Shown piece by piece: positions 18,501 through 27,045 of a stretch of DNA of 64,000 nt; position 1 is the stretch's first letter, and every line of letters starts with the position of its first letter. The position numbers and the translations under genes are program-made. Source of the stretch: Haliscomenobacter sp. (GTDB lineage Bacteria; Bacteroidota; Bacteroidia; Chitinophagales; Saprospiraceae); contig JADJHZ010000002.1 in the NCBI GenBank assembly GCA_016707205.1, positions 1 to 64,000 on the forward strand, in the 5' to 3' direction. A model generated the notes under the pieces. That model ran no database searches. It had not been told where the DNA came from and saw only the letters and a list, made by a program, of their open reading frames with translations.

Positions 18501-19870
18501 GATGGCAGCCCCGTATCCGCACCCTGGAACAGGATGAATATTCTGGCAAGAACGACTGGCTGGCGCAAGTTGCCCGCCAAGGGTGGATCAGCTCCAATGT
18601 GTTCCTCAACCAGGAGGTCACCCAGAATTATGCTGAAGATTACGATGGCCGCCTTACGCTGGAGCCGTTCCGCGATTTCCGGATCGAAATTGAAGCCAAC
18701 CGGAGTTATGTAGAAAACCATGCCCAGTATTTCAAAGATACCCTGTACGACAACATGGCCGATTTTGTACACGCCATCCCCAAAGACCTGGGGTCGATGA
18801 CCGTAAGCTTCGGGGCGCTGCCTACGCTGTTCCAGGATAGCAGGGAGGAGATCACCGACCTCTTCCGGCAATTCGAGGCCAACCGCCTCGTCATTTCTCA
18901 GCGCCTTGGCCAAGGCGATCACCTCGACTCCACCCTGGCCAAGTCCGGATACACCTACGGATACGGCCGTACCCAGCAGGATGTGCTGATCCCGGCTTTC
19001 ATTGCCGCTTATACTGGAGAGGACCCCGCCTCCATCGGCCTGGATGTCTTTGACATCGTTCCCAAAGTGAACTGGCGTTTGAGCTACAATGGGTTGTCCC
19101 GGATCAAGCTGTTCAGCGAGTTGTTCCAGAATTTCAGCCTCACCCACGGATATAAATCTACCCTGACGATCAATCGGTTCAATACCGGCCTGGACTACCT
19201 GCGCACCTTCGACAACGGAGCGCTCAACGAGCTCAACGGAAACTTTTACGCCCGGTTGGAGATACCGGAAATTATCATTCAGGAGGGATTCAGTCCGCTT
19301 ATTGCTATTCAGGCTACGTTAAAAAACGGCATGTCGTTTAATGTGGATTACAAACGTACCCGCACCCTGGCCCTCAGCCTCGTCAGCAATCAACTGGCCG
19401 AGACCCGGAACAAGGAAATGGTCATCGGATTTGGGTATCTGGTCCGCAACCTCAACATTCCGTTCCTGACGGGGAAAAAAGGCGCCAAACCCGCCCGGGG
19501 CCAGCGCGTGCCCGGCATCGGAAACACCAATGCAGGAACCACCGGGCCCGCTCAATCGGTAGCGCAAGGCAACGACCTGGATATCAACTTCAACTTCCGG
19601 CTCACCGACGACGTGACCTACAACCACCTGCTCGACCAAGGCGTGAACGAACCGACCCGGGGAACCTACCTGCTCAGCATTTCTCCATCGGCGGAATACC
19701 GGCTCAATCAACGCCTGTCGCTGCGTTTGTTCTTCGATTACCGCCGCACCGAACCCAAAACATCCGCGCTTCCCGACGGAGCCTGGGGATTTCGGGCCGT
19801 AAAGCGAACGGACGCTTTCTCAAAGACCGTTCTTGCCCCGGCCGGAATTTTTTTTTTTTTTTTTTTTTAA
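12519..19870 (+). CDS. sprA: SprA, giant outer-membrane translocon of type IX secretion; split by two frame breaks
   Basis: Three open frames (12519-15011, 14896-16428, 16250-19870) make one protein of about 2450 residues, the size of SprA. The first break is an extra G at 15006-15007; the second is an extra C in the C run 16387-16390. Removing them restores INQNSKDKGGVVYIDDFEGS and FTQDLSPDNPIPCDAQTQF. An N-terminal hydrophobic signal is followed by long beta-rich regions; YIDDFEGS and YRRTEPKTS near the end are typical. SprA forms the outer-membrane channel through which T9SS substrates pass and is needed for gliding. After WGFRAV, where the protein would normally finish within a few residues, the frame instead runs into 21 T residues (19848-19868), giving an aberrant phenylalanine-rich tail, so the native stop is probably lost or misassembled. 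Confidence 0.92.
19819..19868 (+). repeat. Possible fragment of the MITE-like family ending in a 21-T tract, at the sprA 3' end
   Basis: Positions 19819-19839 match 60516-60536 of the MITE-like element near 60.5 kb at 18 of 21 positions (core CTCAAA, ACCGTTCTT), and both are followed by a T-rich tract. Here the tract is 21 consecutive T at 19848-19868. No matching right half is visible, so this would be a partial copy. The match is short and could be chance. Confidence 0.4.
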
Positions 19871-19960
19871 AAATTGGTGCAGTTTTTATAATGGCACCCT
19901 TTGACTTCCCTCCTCCGGTTAAATCTCTGTTAAAGTACCCCGCGGCAAACGGAGAAACCC

Positions 19961-19968
19961 TAATTTTG
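19961..19968 (+). promoter_or_regulatory. -7 box of the histidine kinase operon (TAATTTTG)
   Basis: TAATTTTG matches TAnnTTTG; the predicted start near 19975 would give a leader of about 65 bases before the kinase ATG at 20040. Confidence 0.45.
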
Positions 19969-20039
19969 TTAAAATCAGTGGGTTTCCCATAGAAAATTTT
20001 CATCTAGTTGCAAAACGGCGGGTATCAGCCGGGGTATCA

Positions 20040-21524
20040 ATGAAAAAAAATGCCATTTGGATCATCATTGCGCTCATGAGTGCGGCAGTCATGGGGGTTG
20101 TCTGGCTTCAGATGGACCTCATCCGCATGTCGATCCGCGTGAATGAAGAGCGTTTTGACAAAAACGTGTATAGCGTGCTGAACAAGGTCGTGGAGCAGAT
20201 TAAAGAAGAAGAGGCGAGAGAAGAGCTTTTTTCTTCCTTAAGCCTCAACGGGTTCATCACCAAGTATGTCCAGCAGGAACGGTTTTCCAATGGGCGGCAG
20301 GAAGGGCAGGCCGTGGGCGCCTCTGCGGCGATCTCCGGAAATCAATTGCTCAACGAACTGATGGAAGACCCCAAGGTATACGCCCTTTACGGTCTTACGC
20401 TGGGCGACCGCCCCCTCGAAGAACGGATCAAGCCCGGCCTCCTGCAGCAGATCCTCGAACAGGCCTTTTTGAACCAGGGGATGGACCCTCAATCCCCAAA
20501 ATATGCGTTCCATTATGGAATATATTCTCATGCGAGAAAGAGCTTTGTCATCGTCAACGGGCACTATGTCGTCACGGAAAACCCTTCCCAGCCAGATCCA
20601 ATACCCGGGCTACACCCCAAAAACCTGTATAACCCCGACTATTCCGTAGCCGTATTCCCCAACGAAAAACCACCGATAGGCGAGCTGAGGATTTTCTTTC
20701 CCAACCGGACTAATATCGTGTGGAGCTCGCTTTGGCAAAACTTCTTCGGGTCTATTTTCTTCACTTCCATCATCTTGTTTTGCTTCGGATATACGCTTTA
20801 CGTCATTTTCCGGCAAAAACAGTTGTCAGAAATGAAGAACGATTTTATCAATAACATGACCCACGAGTTCAAGACCCCGATTGCCACTATCTCCCTGGCG
20901 GCAGATTCCATTTCCAGCCCAATGATCGTAGGTCAGGCGGAGAAGGTCAAACGCTTCGCCAACATAATAAAACAGGAAAATAATCGTATGAATAATCAGG
21001 TGGAGAAAGTTCTGCAAATGGCGCTGATCGACAAAAAGGATTTCTCCCTGAAACTGGCCCCCGTAAACCTGCACGAAGTGATCCAGGCAGCCGTGGAAAA
21101 CATCAACCTGCAGGTCGAAAAGAAAGACGGAATGGCCAGGGCGGTATTACGTGCGGAAAACCCGGTAGTGGAAGGAGATCTGACGCACATCTCCAGCATC
21201 ATCCACAATTTGCTGGACAATGCCAATAAATATTCTCCGGAAAAGCCGGACATCAGCATACATACCCGGAATGTAGCCGGAGGCGTGGAAGTAGTGGTCG
21301 AGGATAAAGGCATCGGCATGAGCAAAGCCGCCCTGAAACATATTTTCGATAAATTTTACCGGATATCTACCGGCAACCTCCACGACGTGAAAGGGTTTGG
21401 GCTTGGCCTCAGCTACGTCAAGGCCATGATGAACGCCCACAAAGGACAGATCGACGTGGGGTCTGAACCCGGGAAAGGGAGCAGTTTCATCCTGCGCTTT
21501 CCTTTTCGGGTCCAGGACGCCTGA
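20040..21524 (+). CDS. Membrane sensor histidine kinase (RprX-like)
   Basis: 494 residues. Membrane segments at about 6-24 and 235-257 bracket a periplasmic sensor region of roughly 200 residues with no motif I know. The cytoplasmic part has the dimerisation and phosphoacceptor motif NNMTHEFKTPIATIS (histidine 275). An ATP-binding HATPase domain follows, with the N box IIHNLLDNANKYSPE, DKGIGM and GFGLGLSYVK. On sensing a signal it should phosphorylate the response regulator encoded next, whose first possible ATG overlaps the kinase stop codon by one base (ATGA-type junction). The pairing and the partner's closeness to Bacteroides RprY suggest an RprX-RprY-type system; the signal is unknown. 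Confidence 0.9.
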   Translation: MKKNAIWIIIALMSAAVMGVVWLQMDLIRMSIRVNEERFDKNVYSVLNKVVEQIKEEEAREELFSSLSLNGFITKYVQQERFSNGRQEGQAVGASAAISGNQLLNELMEDPKVYALYGLTLGDRPLEERIKPGLLQQILEQAFLNQGMDPQSPKYAFHYGIYSHARKSFVIVNGHYVVTENPSQPDPIPGLHPKNLYNPDYSVAVFPNEKPPIGELRIFFPNRTNIVWSSLWQNFFGSIFFTSIILFCFGYTLYVIFRQKQLSEMKNDFINNMTHEFKTPIATISLAADSISSPMIVGQAEKVKRFANIIKQENNRMNNQVEKVLQMALIDKKDFSLKLAPVNLHEVIQAAVENINLQVEKKDGMARAVLRAENPVVEGDLTHISSIIHNLLDNANKYSPEKPDISIHTRNVAGGVEVVVEDKGIGMSKAALKHIFDKFYRISTGNLHDVKGFGLGLSYVKAMMNAHKGQIDVGSEPGKGSSFILRFPFRVQDA

Positions 21525-21562
21525 TGTTCTGCCTTTTTGTTCAAATGAAAAAGATGCGCAAT

Positions 21563-22283
21563 ATGGAAAACCACCGAATTTTACTTGTTGAAGACGATCA
21601 GAACTTTGGGGACGTGCTCCGGTCTTATCTGGAAATGCATGATTATGCAGTGACATTGGCCAAAGACGGGCTCGAGGGGCTGGACAACTACCGCAAAGGC
21701 AATTTTGACCTGTGCATCTTTGACGTCATGATGCCCAAAATGGATGGGTTTATGCTGGCTAAAGAGATCCGGACCCAGGATGGGGACATGCCGATTATTT
21801 TCCTTACCGCCAAGGCTATGAAAGAAGATGTCCTGGAAGGATTCCGGATTGGCGCCGATGATTATATCACGAAACCCTTTCTTTCCGAAGAACTCCTCGC
21901 CCGGATACAGGCTATTTTAAAGCGAAGCCAGAAAGCTGAAGATCAAAGAAGAAGAAAAAGAATTTATCATTGGAAAATACCATTTTAATTTTCCATTAAG
22001 AATTCTTACTTTTGAGGCCGGAGGAAGCCAGGAGGCCAAAAGCAAGCTTTCTCCCAAGGAAGCGCAACTATTGCGCCTTTTTGCTATTCATATGAACGAC
22101 ATTCTCCCAAGATCGGAGGCCCTGACCAAGATCTGGAGCGAAGATAACTACTTCACCGCGCGTTCGATGGATGTGTTCGTCACCAAACTGAGAAAATACC
22201 TTAGTCTGGATGAAAACATTGAGATCGTCAATATTCACGGCAACGGATTCCAACTGCTCGTGAAGGCCAGTGAAGAAGCATGA
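21563..22283 (+). CDS. OmpR-family response regulator (RprY-like), split by one frame break near 21946
   Basis: The receiver domain is complete in the frame ending at 21988: acidic pair VEDD, phosphoacceptor aspartate in LCIFDVMMPKMDG, FLTAKA and DDYITKPF. An extra A in the run 21945-21947 shifts the frame; removing it gives AEDQEEEKEFIIGKY and continues into the winged-helix DNA-binding domain (LSPKEAQLLRLFA, RSMDVFVTKLRKYL), ending at 22283 with about 239 residues. Earlier in-frame ATGs at 21524, 21545 and 21554 are possible; 21524 overlaps the kinase stop. I prefer 21563 because the receiver homology starts there. The cognate kinase is immediately upstream and a strong terminator follows. 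Confidence 0.85.
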
Positions 22284-22307
22284 GATAGTTTTTGGGATTA
22301 TGATTAT

Positions 22308-22344
22308 GGCTGGGTAATGCTTTGCGTTTGCCCAGCTTTTTTTT
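22308..22344 (+). terminator. Intrinsic terminator after the kinase-regulator operon
   Basis: GCTGGG at 22309-22314 pairs with CCCAGC at 22331-22336, followed at once by eight T. It closes the two-component operon and separates it from pyrD. Confidence 0.7.
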
Positions 22345-22362
22345 GCCCTTAAGCCAACGACC

Positions 22363-23467
22363 GTGTACAAACGCTTCATCAAACCACTGCTGTTCCTCAT
22401 CTCGCCAGAGAAAGCGCATGCGCTCACCGTTTTTTTGCTGAAAGGCCTTTTAGTCCTGCCAGGAATTTCCGGGTTGTTTCGGCGTTACTTTCTGGTTTCC
22501 GACCCAAGGCTGTGCCGGAAGGTTATGGGGATCGAATTTCCCAATCCGGTAGGTTTGGCGGCCGGGTTTGACAAAGACGGCAAGCTCTTTCCCGGCCATG
22601 GGCGCTCTGGGCTTTGGCTTTGTAGAACTGGGCACCGTCACGCCCAAACCCCAGCCGGGAAACCCAAGCCCAAGGATTTTCCGCCTGCCTGCCGACCAGG
22701 CCCTCATCAACCGCATGGGCTTCAACAACGAAGGCGCCGACGCACTTGCCGCCAGGCTTCGCCACTACCCCATCCCCAAGGGGTTGGTTCTTGGGGGGAA
22801 TATCGGAAAGAATAAAACTACCCCCAATGAACAGGCCGTCGATGATTACCTCTACTGCTTTCGCGTATTACACGACCTGGTGGATTATTTTGTCGTCAAC
22901 GTCAGTTCTCCCAACACGCCCAACCTTAGAGCGTTGCAGGATAAAGAACCGCTGACCCGAATCCTCTCGGCCCTCCAAACGGAAAACCAGGCGCTCGGCG
23001 CCCCCAAACCGATTTTGCTGAAGATCGCTCCCGACCTTACCGATACCCAATTGAACGACATGCTCGATATCGTGCGCGCCACCGGCATCGCGGGGATTGT
23101 AGCGACCAACACCACGATCAAAAGAGACGGGTTGCGCACCCCGGCGGCTGTTTGGGAAGCCATGGGGCCCGGAGGATTGAGCGGAGCGCCTTTGAAGAAA
23201 GCTTCCACCCAAATCCTGCAATACCTGCGCCAGCACGGGCCTCAAGGCATGACCCTCATTGGCGTAGGAGGCATTGCTACCCCGTTGGATGCTAAGGAAA
23301 AATTAGAAGCGGGAGCGGACTTGGTCCAGGTGTACACCGGACTGATCTACGAAGGGCCCTCCATGGTCCGCAACATCAACCGCGCGCTTTTTCTGACTGG
23401 CCTGGATAAGTCCCAGCGCGGGCTGATCATATTATCTTTTTTTGCTATGGTATCATTTTTGGAGTAA
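22363..23467 (+). CDS. pyrD: Dihydroorotate dehydrogenase (quinone), split by one frame break near 22592
   Basis: A class 2 dihydroorotate dehydrogenase read in two frames, from the GTG at 22363 and then from about 22595. An extra C in 22591-22593 breaks the frame; removing it restores AAGFDKDGKLFPAMGALGFG and about 367 residues. The N-terminal helix KRFIKPLLFLISPEKAHALT is the membrane-associated region of the quinone-linked class. Other family stretches are PNPVGLAAGFDKDG, NRMGFNN, VNVSSPNTPNLR and IGVGGI. The enzyme oxidises dihydroorotate to orotate in pyrimidine synthesis, passing electrons to quinone. The last 20 or so residues after the usual end (NINRAL) are hydrophobic and unusual. 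carB of the same pathway is about 6 kb away. Confidence 0.88.
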
Positions 23468-23530
23468 AGTATATGGCGGCGCCCCATACGGAATGGAGAA
23501 ACGCCACCTAAACGATTTATTCCAACTGCC

Positions 23531-23644
23531 GTGATCAAACAAACAAAGCAACGAATTTTGCGCGACGTCCGATTTTGGCTCCTCCTATTTTCCCTGAGTT
23601 TGCTGATCTGGATGACCATGCAGGAATACCCGCAGGGGGTTTAG
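23531..23644 (+). CDS. Possible 37-residue membrane peptide
   Basis: A GTG-started frame of 37 codons with a basic N terminus (VIKQTKQRILRDVR) followed by one hydrophobic helix (FWLLLFSLSLLIW) and a short polar tail. It fills the gap between pyrD and nadC and overlaps the nadC stop codon by four bases in the convergent direction. The charge pattern is that of a small inner-membrane protein with the N terminus inside. I know no family for it; it may not be expressed. Confidence 0.35.
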   Translation: MIKQTKQRILRDVRFWLLLFSLSLLIWMTMQEYPQGV

Positions 23645-24498
23645 CGTTTCATTTTAAAGCTCAGATCCAGACTTTTAAACGAATGGGTCAGCGCGCCGAT
23701 CGAAATGAAATCAACGCCCGTTGCGGCATATTCGCGCAAGGTATTAAGGGTAATTCCGCCGGAAGCTTCCGTTTCAAACCGCTTTCCGGTGATCTTGACA
23801 GCTTCCCGCAACAAGGCAGGATTGAAGTTGTCGAACATAATCCGGGTCACTTTCCCGGTGTCCAGCACTTCCGACAGTTCTTCCAGGTTGCGCACTTCCA
23901 CGGTCACATTCAGGGACAGCCCCTTCGCCTGCTGATAGGCGGCGATGCGTTCGATGGCTTTGCGGATTCCCCCACACGCGTCGATATGGTTGTCTTTGAT
24001 CATGAACCAGTCGTACAATCCACTCCGGTAGTTTTCGCCTCCTCCAATGCGGACCGCCCACTTTTCCAGAAACCGGAGCAGCGGCGTCGTTTTGCGGGTA
24101 TCCAGTATCCGGACGGGCAAACCGGCCACTTCATCGCAGTACTTTCGGGTTTCGGTGGCAATACCGCTCATGCGCTGCATGGTATTCAGGAGCAAGCGTT
24201 CCGCCTGGAGCAAAGCCTGGGTATTGCCTTCTACCTCAAACGCGGTTTCGCCCGGCTTTACCCGCGCCCCGTCTTCCTGGTACTGGTTTATGGTACAGGC
24301 AGGATCCGCAGCAAGAAGAATAGCTTTAGCTACTTCCATCCCAGCCAGTATTCCGTGATCTTTGACCAACAGACGGGCAGTATGGCGGGCATCCGGCGGG
24401 ATGCATGCCAGGGAGGTATGGTCTCCCTGGCCGACATCTTCCTTGAAGCCATCCTCGATGAACCGGGATAGCCATTCGGTTTCCTGTGCGTTCAGCAT
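23641..24498 (-). CDS. nadC: Nicotinate-nucleotide diphosphorylase (carboxylating)
   Basis: 285 residues, full length. NadC converts quinolinate and PRPP to nicotinate mononucleotide, the last committed step of de novo NAD synthesis, in the cytoplasm. Recognisable stretches are QEDGARVKPGE, the substrate-binding RKTTPLLRFLEKWAVRIGGG, the lysine in MIKDNHI, and the phosphate-binding end EASGGITLNTLREYAATGVDFISIG. The partner enzyme for quinolinate supply, NadB, is encoded at 43.8 kb in the same window but not adjacent. Confidence 0.95.
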   Translation of the reverse strand: MLNAQETEWLSRFIEDGFKEDVGQGDHTSLACIPPDARHTARLLVKDHGILAGMEVAKAILLAADPACTINQYQEDGARVKPGETAFEVEGNTQALLQAERLLLNTMQRMSGIATETRKYCDEVAGLPVRILDTRKTTPLLRFLEKWAVRIGGGENYRSGLYDWFMIKDNHIDACGGIRKAIERIAAYQQAKGLSLNVTVEVRNLEELSEVLDTGKVTRIMFDNFNPALLREAVKITGKRFETEASGGITLNTLREYAATGVDFISIGALTHSFKSLDLSFKMKR

Positions 24499-24521
24499 AA
24501 TGTAAGGAACGTGGGGATATA

Positions 24522-25250
24522 TTAAAACATCAGGCCTAACTTCAAGGTCAGGGCGCTGACTTTGCCTTTGGAATTTTCGAGCTGATTGCCGCGTTCGGGG
24601 TCAAAAATGGTACCCTTGTCTTCGGTGATATCGGCAAAGCCAACCTGAAAGCCCAGCCCGGCCACCAGGCTCGTCGTTTCGGTCAGGCTGTATTCCACAC
24701 CGGCGCCCATTCCCCAAGCGAGATTAAGGCCATTGACATCCCGGCGGATGTCGAATTTATCGGCCTGGTCTCCAATGCCTCTTCCGGTTATCGAGCCCCG
24801 CGCCTGGGAACGAAGGCCAATGGTAATCCCGGGTTCCAGGAAGTAGCGCAGGTAGCCAAACTCTCTGGTTCGCATTTTGATCGTTGCCGGAATTTCGACA
24901 AACTGAAGGTTGTATTTCAACTTGACCCCGTCGGGAAGGGTATCCAGGCTGGATCCTAAATTGGAATTTTTCCAGTAGTTGCCGCCATATTCGAACAAAA
25001 GGGTGCCGCCATGGTTGAACGCAAAGCCAATGCCAGTAGAAAAGGCATAGTTCTCCCGGAAATAATATTCTGCCAACATCCCCAGTTTCATGCCAAGATT
25101 GGTGCCGGAGCGGTTGATCCGGGTATCGTTGGTATTCATCCAGGAGAAAGAAGGGCTAAGCTGAAACCCAAACCGGAGGTCTCCCTCCTGAGCCAGTCCA
25201 AGTTGCTGGAATCCCCAGAAAAAAAAGAGGGCGATTACAATTTTTTTCAT
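24522..25250 (-). CDS. PorT-like outer-membrane beta-barrel protein
   Basis: 242 residues with a signal peptide ending near LAQ (residue 21). The rest is alternating beta strands ending in the aromatic-tailed strand KLGLMF, as expected for an eight-stranded outer-membrane barrel. The central YNLQFVEIPATIKMRTREFGYLRYF resembles PorT and related barrels, and the DR-rich middle loop and GAGVEYSL stretch fit. PorT is needed for type IX secretion. It is transcribed divergently from gldB with about 190 bases between the start codons, and lies one gene from nadC. Many Bacteroidota barrels share this pattern, so the PorT assignment is only moderately sure. Confidence 0.6.
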   Translation of the reverse strand: MKKIVIALFFFWGFQQLGLAQEGDLRFGFQLSPSFSWMNTNDTRINRSGTNLGMKLGMLAEYYFRENYAFSTGIGFAFNHGGTLLFEYGGNYWKNSNLGSSLDTLPDGVKLKYNLQFVEIPATIKMRTREFGYLRYFLEPGITIGLRSQARGSITGRGIGDQADKFDIRRDVNGLNLAWGMGAGVEYSLTETTSLVAGLGFQVGFADITEDKGTIFDPERGNQLENSKGKVSALTLKLGLMF

Positions 25251-25438
25251 GATCGTCGAGTTTTTTGTGTGCGTTTTGGAGTTGTTGCCAAAATCGGCCG
25301 GCTTTATTGGAGTCTATTTTCCAGGCAAAGGTGGCAAAAATCGCCAACTCAAGGCCCATCTTTCACAAAACGAATAAAGACCCTCTGGTTTTTCGTTTTT
25401 TTAAAAAAAATTATCAAAAGTCAAAAATTACCTGTCCT

Positions 25439-26488
25439 ATGCGCGATCGGAACCTGTTCCAATACCTGTTTTTCTTTGCGTTGCTGTCCCTGCTGATTTC
25501 CTGCCAGGTCCGGGAAAAGGAATCTAAACCGGATGTAGGCCACATAAAGGCAGACGTTCGCATCCGGCGGTTTGACCAGGCACTCTTCGCGTTGGACACG
25601 GCAAATATAGCGCCTGGATTGACAGGGTTGGAAGAAGAATACGGAGAATTCGCTGATTTGTTCTTTACCCGGATCGTTCCCGCCAAAAACCCGAAAATAG
25701 CCCCGGAAGGCCCGGAAGCCTATCTGCGCGGGTTTCTTACCCATCCGGAGGTCCGCCAGCTTTATGCTACCTGCCAGGCACAATATGGGGATTTTGCCGC
25801 AATGGAAAACGAGTTCAGCCAGGCGTTCCGCTACCTGAAATACTACTTTCCTGCGTTGCCAACCCCAGATATAACGACCTATGTTTCAGAATATACGGTG
25901 GGCAGTTTTATCTACGGAGAGCAATCCCTGGCTGTTGGCCTGGATTTTTTCCTGGGCGCAGCGTATCCGTACCAGAAGTACAACCCCGAAAACCCCAATT
26001 TCTCCGCCTATCTCACCCGCACCTTCACCCGCGGGCATATGGTTTTGAAAACCCTGATTCCTCTGGTGGAAGACCTCAACGGAAACGCGCCGGGCAACCG
26101 CCTGCTGGATTACATCCTCCATACCGGAAAACAACTGTATATGTTGGATAAACTAATGCCAGACCTCGCGGATAGCACGCTGCTGGAGATGAGCGCAGAG
26201 CAGACGGATTGGCTTACGGATAATGAGCGGGACATTTGGGCCTTTTTTCTTTCCGAGGATTACCTGTATTCCAGCGACTGGCAAAAAATCCGAAAATATG
26301 TGGAGTACAGCCCCAACTCCCCTGGCATGCCTGCCGAAGCGCCCGGACGCACCGGAAGCTGGCTGGGCTGGCAAATTATCAATAGTTATATGGCCAAGCA
26401 TCCCGAAACCAGCCTTCCGGAACTGCTTCGCCTGAAAGACAGCCAGGCCCTGCTCAACCAATCGGGCTATAAACCACCCAGGCAATAA
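25439..26488 (+). CDS. gldB: Gliding motility lipoprotein GldB
   Basis: 349 residues from the ATG at 25439; the frame extends upstream to 25265 without similarity. The signal peptide ends in LLISC with the lipidated cysteine at residue 22. The body matches GldB: VRIRRFDQALFALD near the N terminus, FFPALPTPDITTYVSEY, LAVGLDFFLG and the C-terminal PGRTGSWLGWQIINSYM. GldB is a membrane-anchored protein required for gliding and linked to the type IX machinery in flavobacteria; its biochemical role is not known. Its place next to a PorT-like barrel and tatA supports a secretion context. Confidence 0.9.
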   Translation: MRDRNLFQYLFFFALLSLLISCQVREKESKPDVGHIKADVRIRRFDQALFALDTANIAPGLTGLEEEYGEFADLFFTRIVPAKNPKIAPEGPEAYLRGFLTHPEVRQLYATCQAQYGDFAAMENEFSQAFRYLKYYFPALPTPDITTYVSEYTVGSFIYGEQSLAVGLDFFLGAAYPYQKYNPENPNFSAYLTRTFTRGHMVLKTLIPLVEDLNGNAPGNRLLDYILHTGKQLYMLDKLMPDLADSTLLEMSAEQTDWLTDNERDIWAFFLSEDYLYSSDWQKIRKYVEYSPNSPGMPAEAPGRTGSWLGWQIINSYMAKHPETSLPELLRLKDSQALLNQSGYKPPRQ

Positions 26489-26613
26489 TTCCTCAGACCT
26501 ATTTTTTTTGCCTCAAACTTTAAACCTTCGTACCTTGTTCCATTCTTATTGAGTAAAACAAATATGCTTCCGGGTCGCGTCCCGGTTTTTGGAATCAAAA
26601 ACAATCATGCATT

Positions 26614-26847
26614 ATGTCACCCATGTTGTTGTTTATTTTTGGACAAGGCCCGTGGGAAGTCCTCTTGATTTTCTTTGCTGTTCTTTTGCTTTTTGGAGGC
26701 AAAAAAATTCCCGAACTGATGCGCGGTATCGGAAAGGGAATCCGCGAATTTAATGCGGCCCGTTCTTCGATTGAAAATGAAATCAAAGAAGGGATTCGGG
26801 AATCCGAGCGCACCGATCGCAAGCAGATCGAGGAGAAAGGGGAGTAA
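26614..26847 (+). CDS. tatA: Twin-arginine translocase subunit TatA/TatE
   Basis: 77 residues: one N-terminal membrane helix (WEVLLIFFAVLLLFG), the hinge GGKKIPELMRGIGKGIREF, an amphipathic helix and a charged tail. This is the TatA/E layout. TatA oligomers form the passage for folded proteins exported by the Tat system across the inner membrane. TatC is not in the window. It lies downstream of gldB in the same direction with about 125 bases between, and a strong bidirectional terminator follows. Confidence 0.92.
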   Translation: MSPMLLFIFGQGPWEVLLIFFAVLLLFGGKKIPELMRGIGKGIREFNAARSSIENEIKEGIRESERTDRKQIEEKGE

Positions 26848-26950
26848 GAAGCTGGCAGGCTTTACCTGCTTCTCAGGGTTCGGGCGCTGCCAATGATCTG
26901 ATCAGGCGCGATGGCAGGGTCCGGGGGTTTTTGTCTGCGGCATCCCCTCC

Positions 26951-27024
26951 GGATTCGATATAAAAAGAACCCCGGCCCCGGCAGGAATTCCTCGCCAGGG
27001 CCGGGGTTCTTTTTATTGAATCCA
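26951..27024. terminator. Bidirectional terminator between tatA and the DUF937 gene
   Basis: GGATTC, ATAAAAAGAACCCCGGCCC and their reverse complements face each other across a short loop at about 26980-26995, giving a long GC-rich stem with A/T arms. Read rightwards it ends in TTCTTTTT, and read leftwards it also ends in a T-rich arm, so it should stop both convergent genes. Confidence 0.8.
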
Positions 27025-27045
27025 GACAGCAAACGCCTTATCTGT

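Noticed and set aside
19704..20003. Minus-strand open frame of 99 codons at the sprA end
   Set aside because: It reads the T tract as a lysine run and the end of sprA in reverse; not credible as a gene.
23468..23490. Terminator after pyrD (GTATATGGCGGCGCCCCATAC)
   Set aside because: It can fold into a small hairpin, but no T run follows in either direction.
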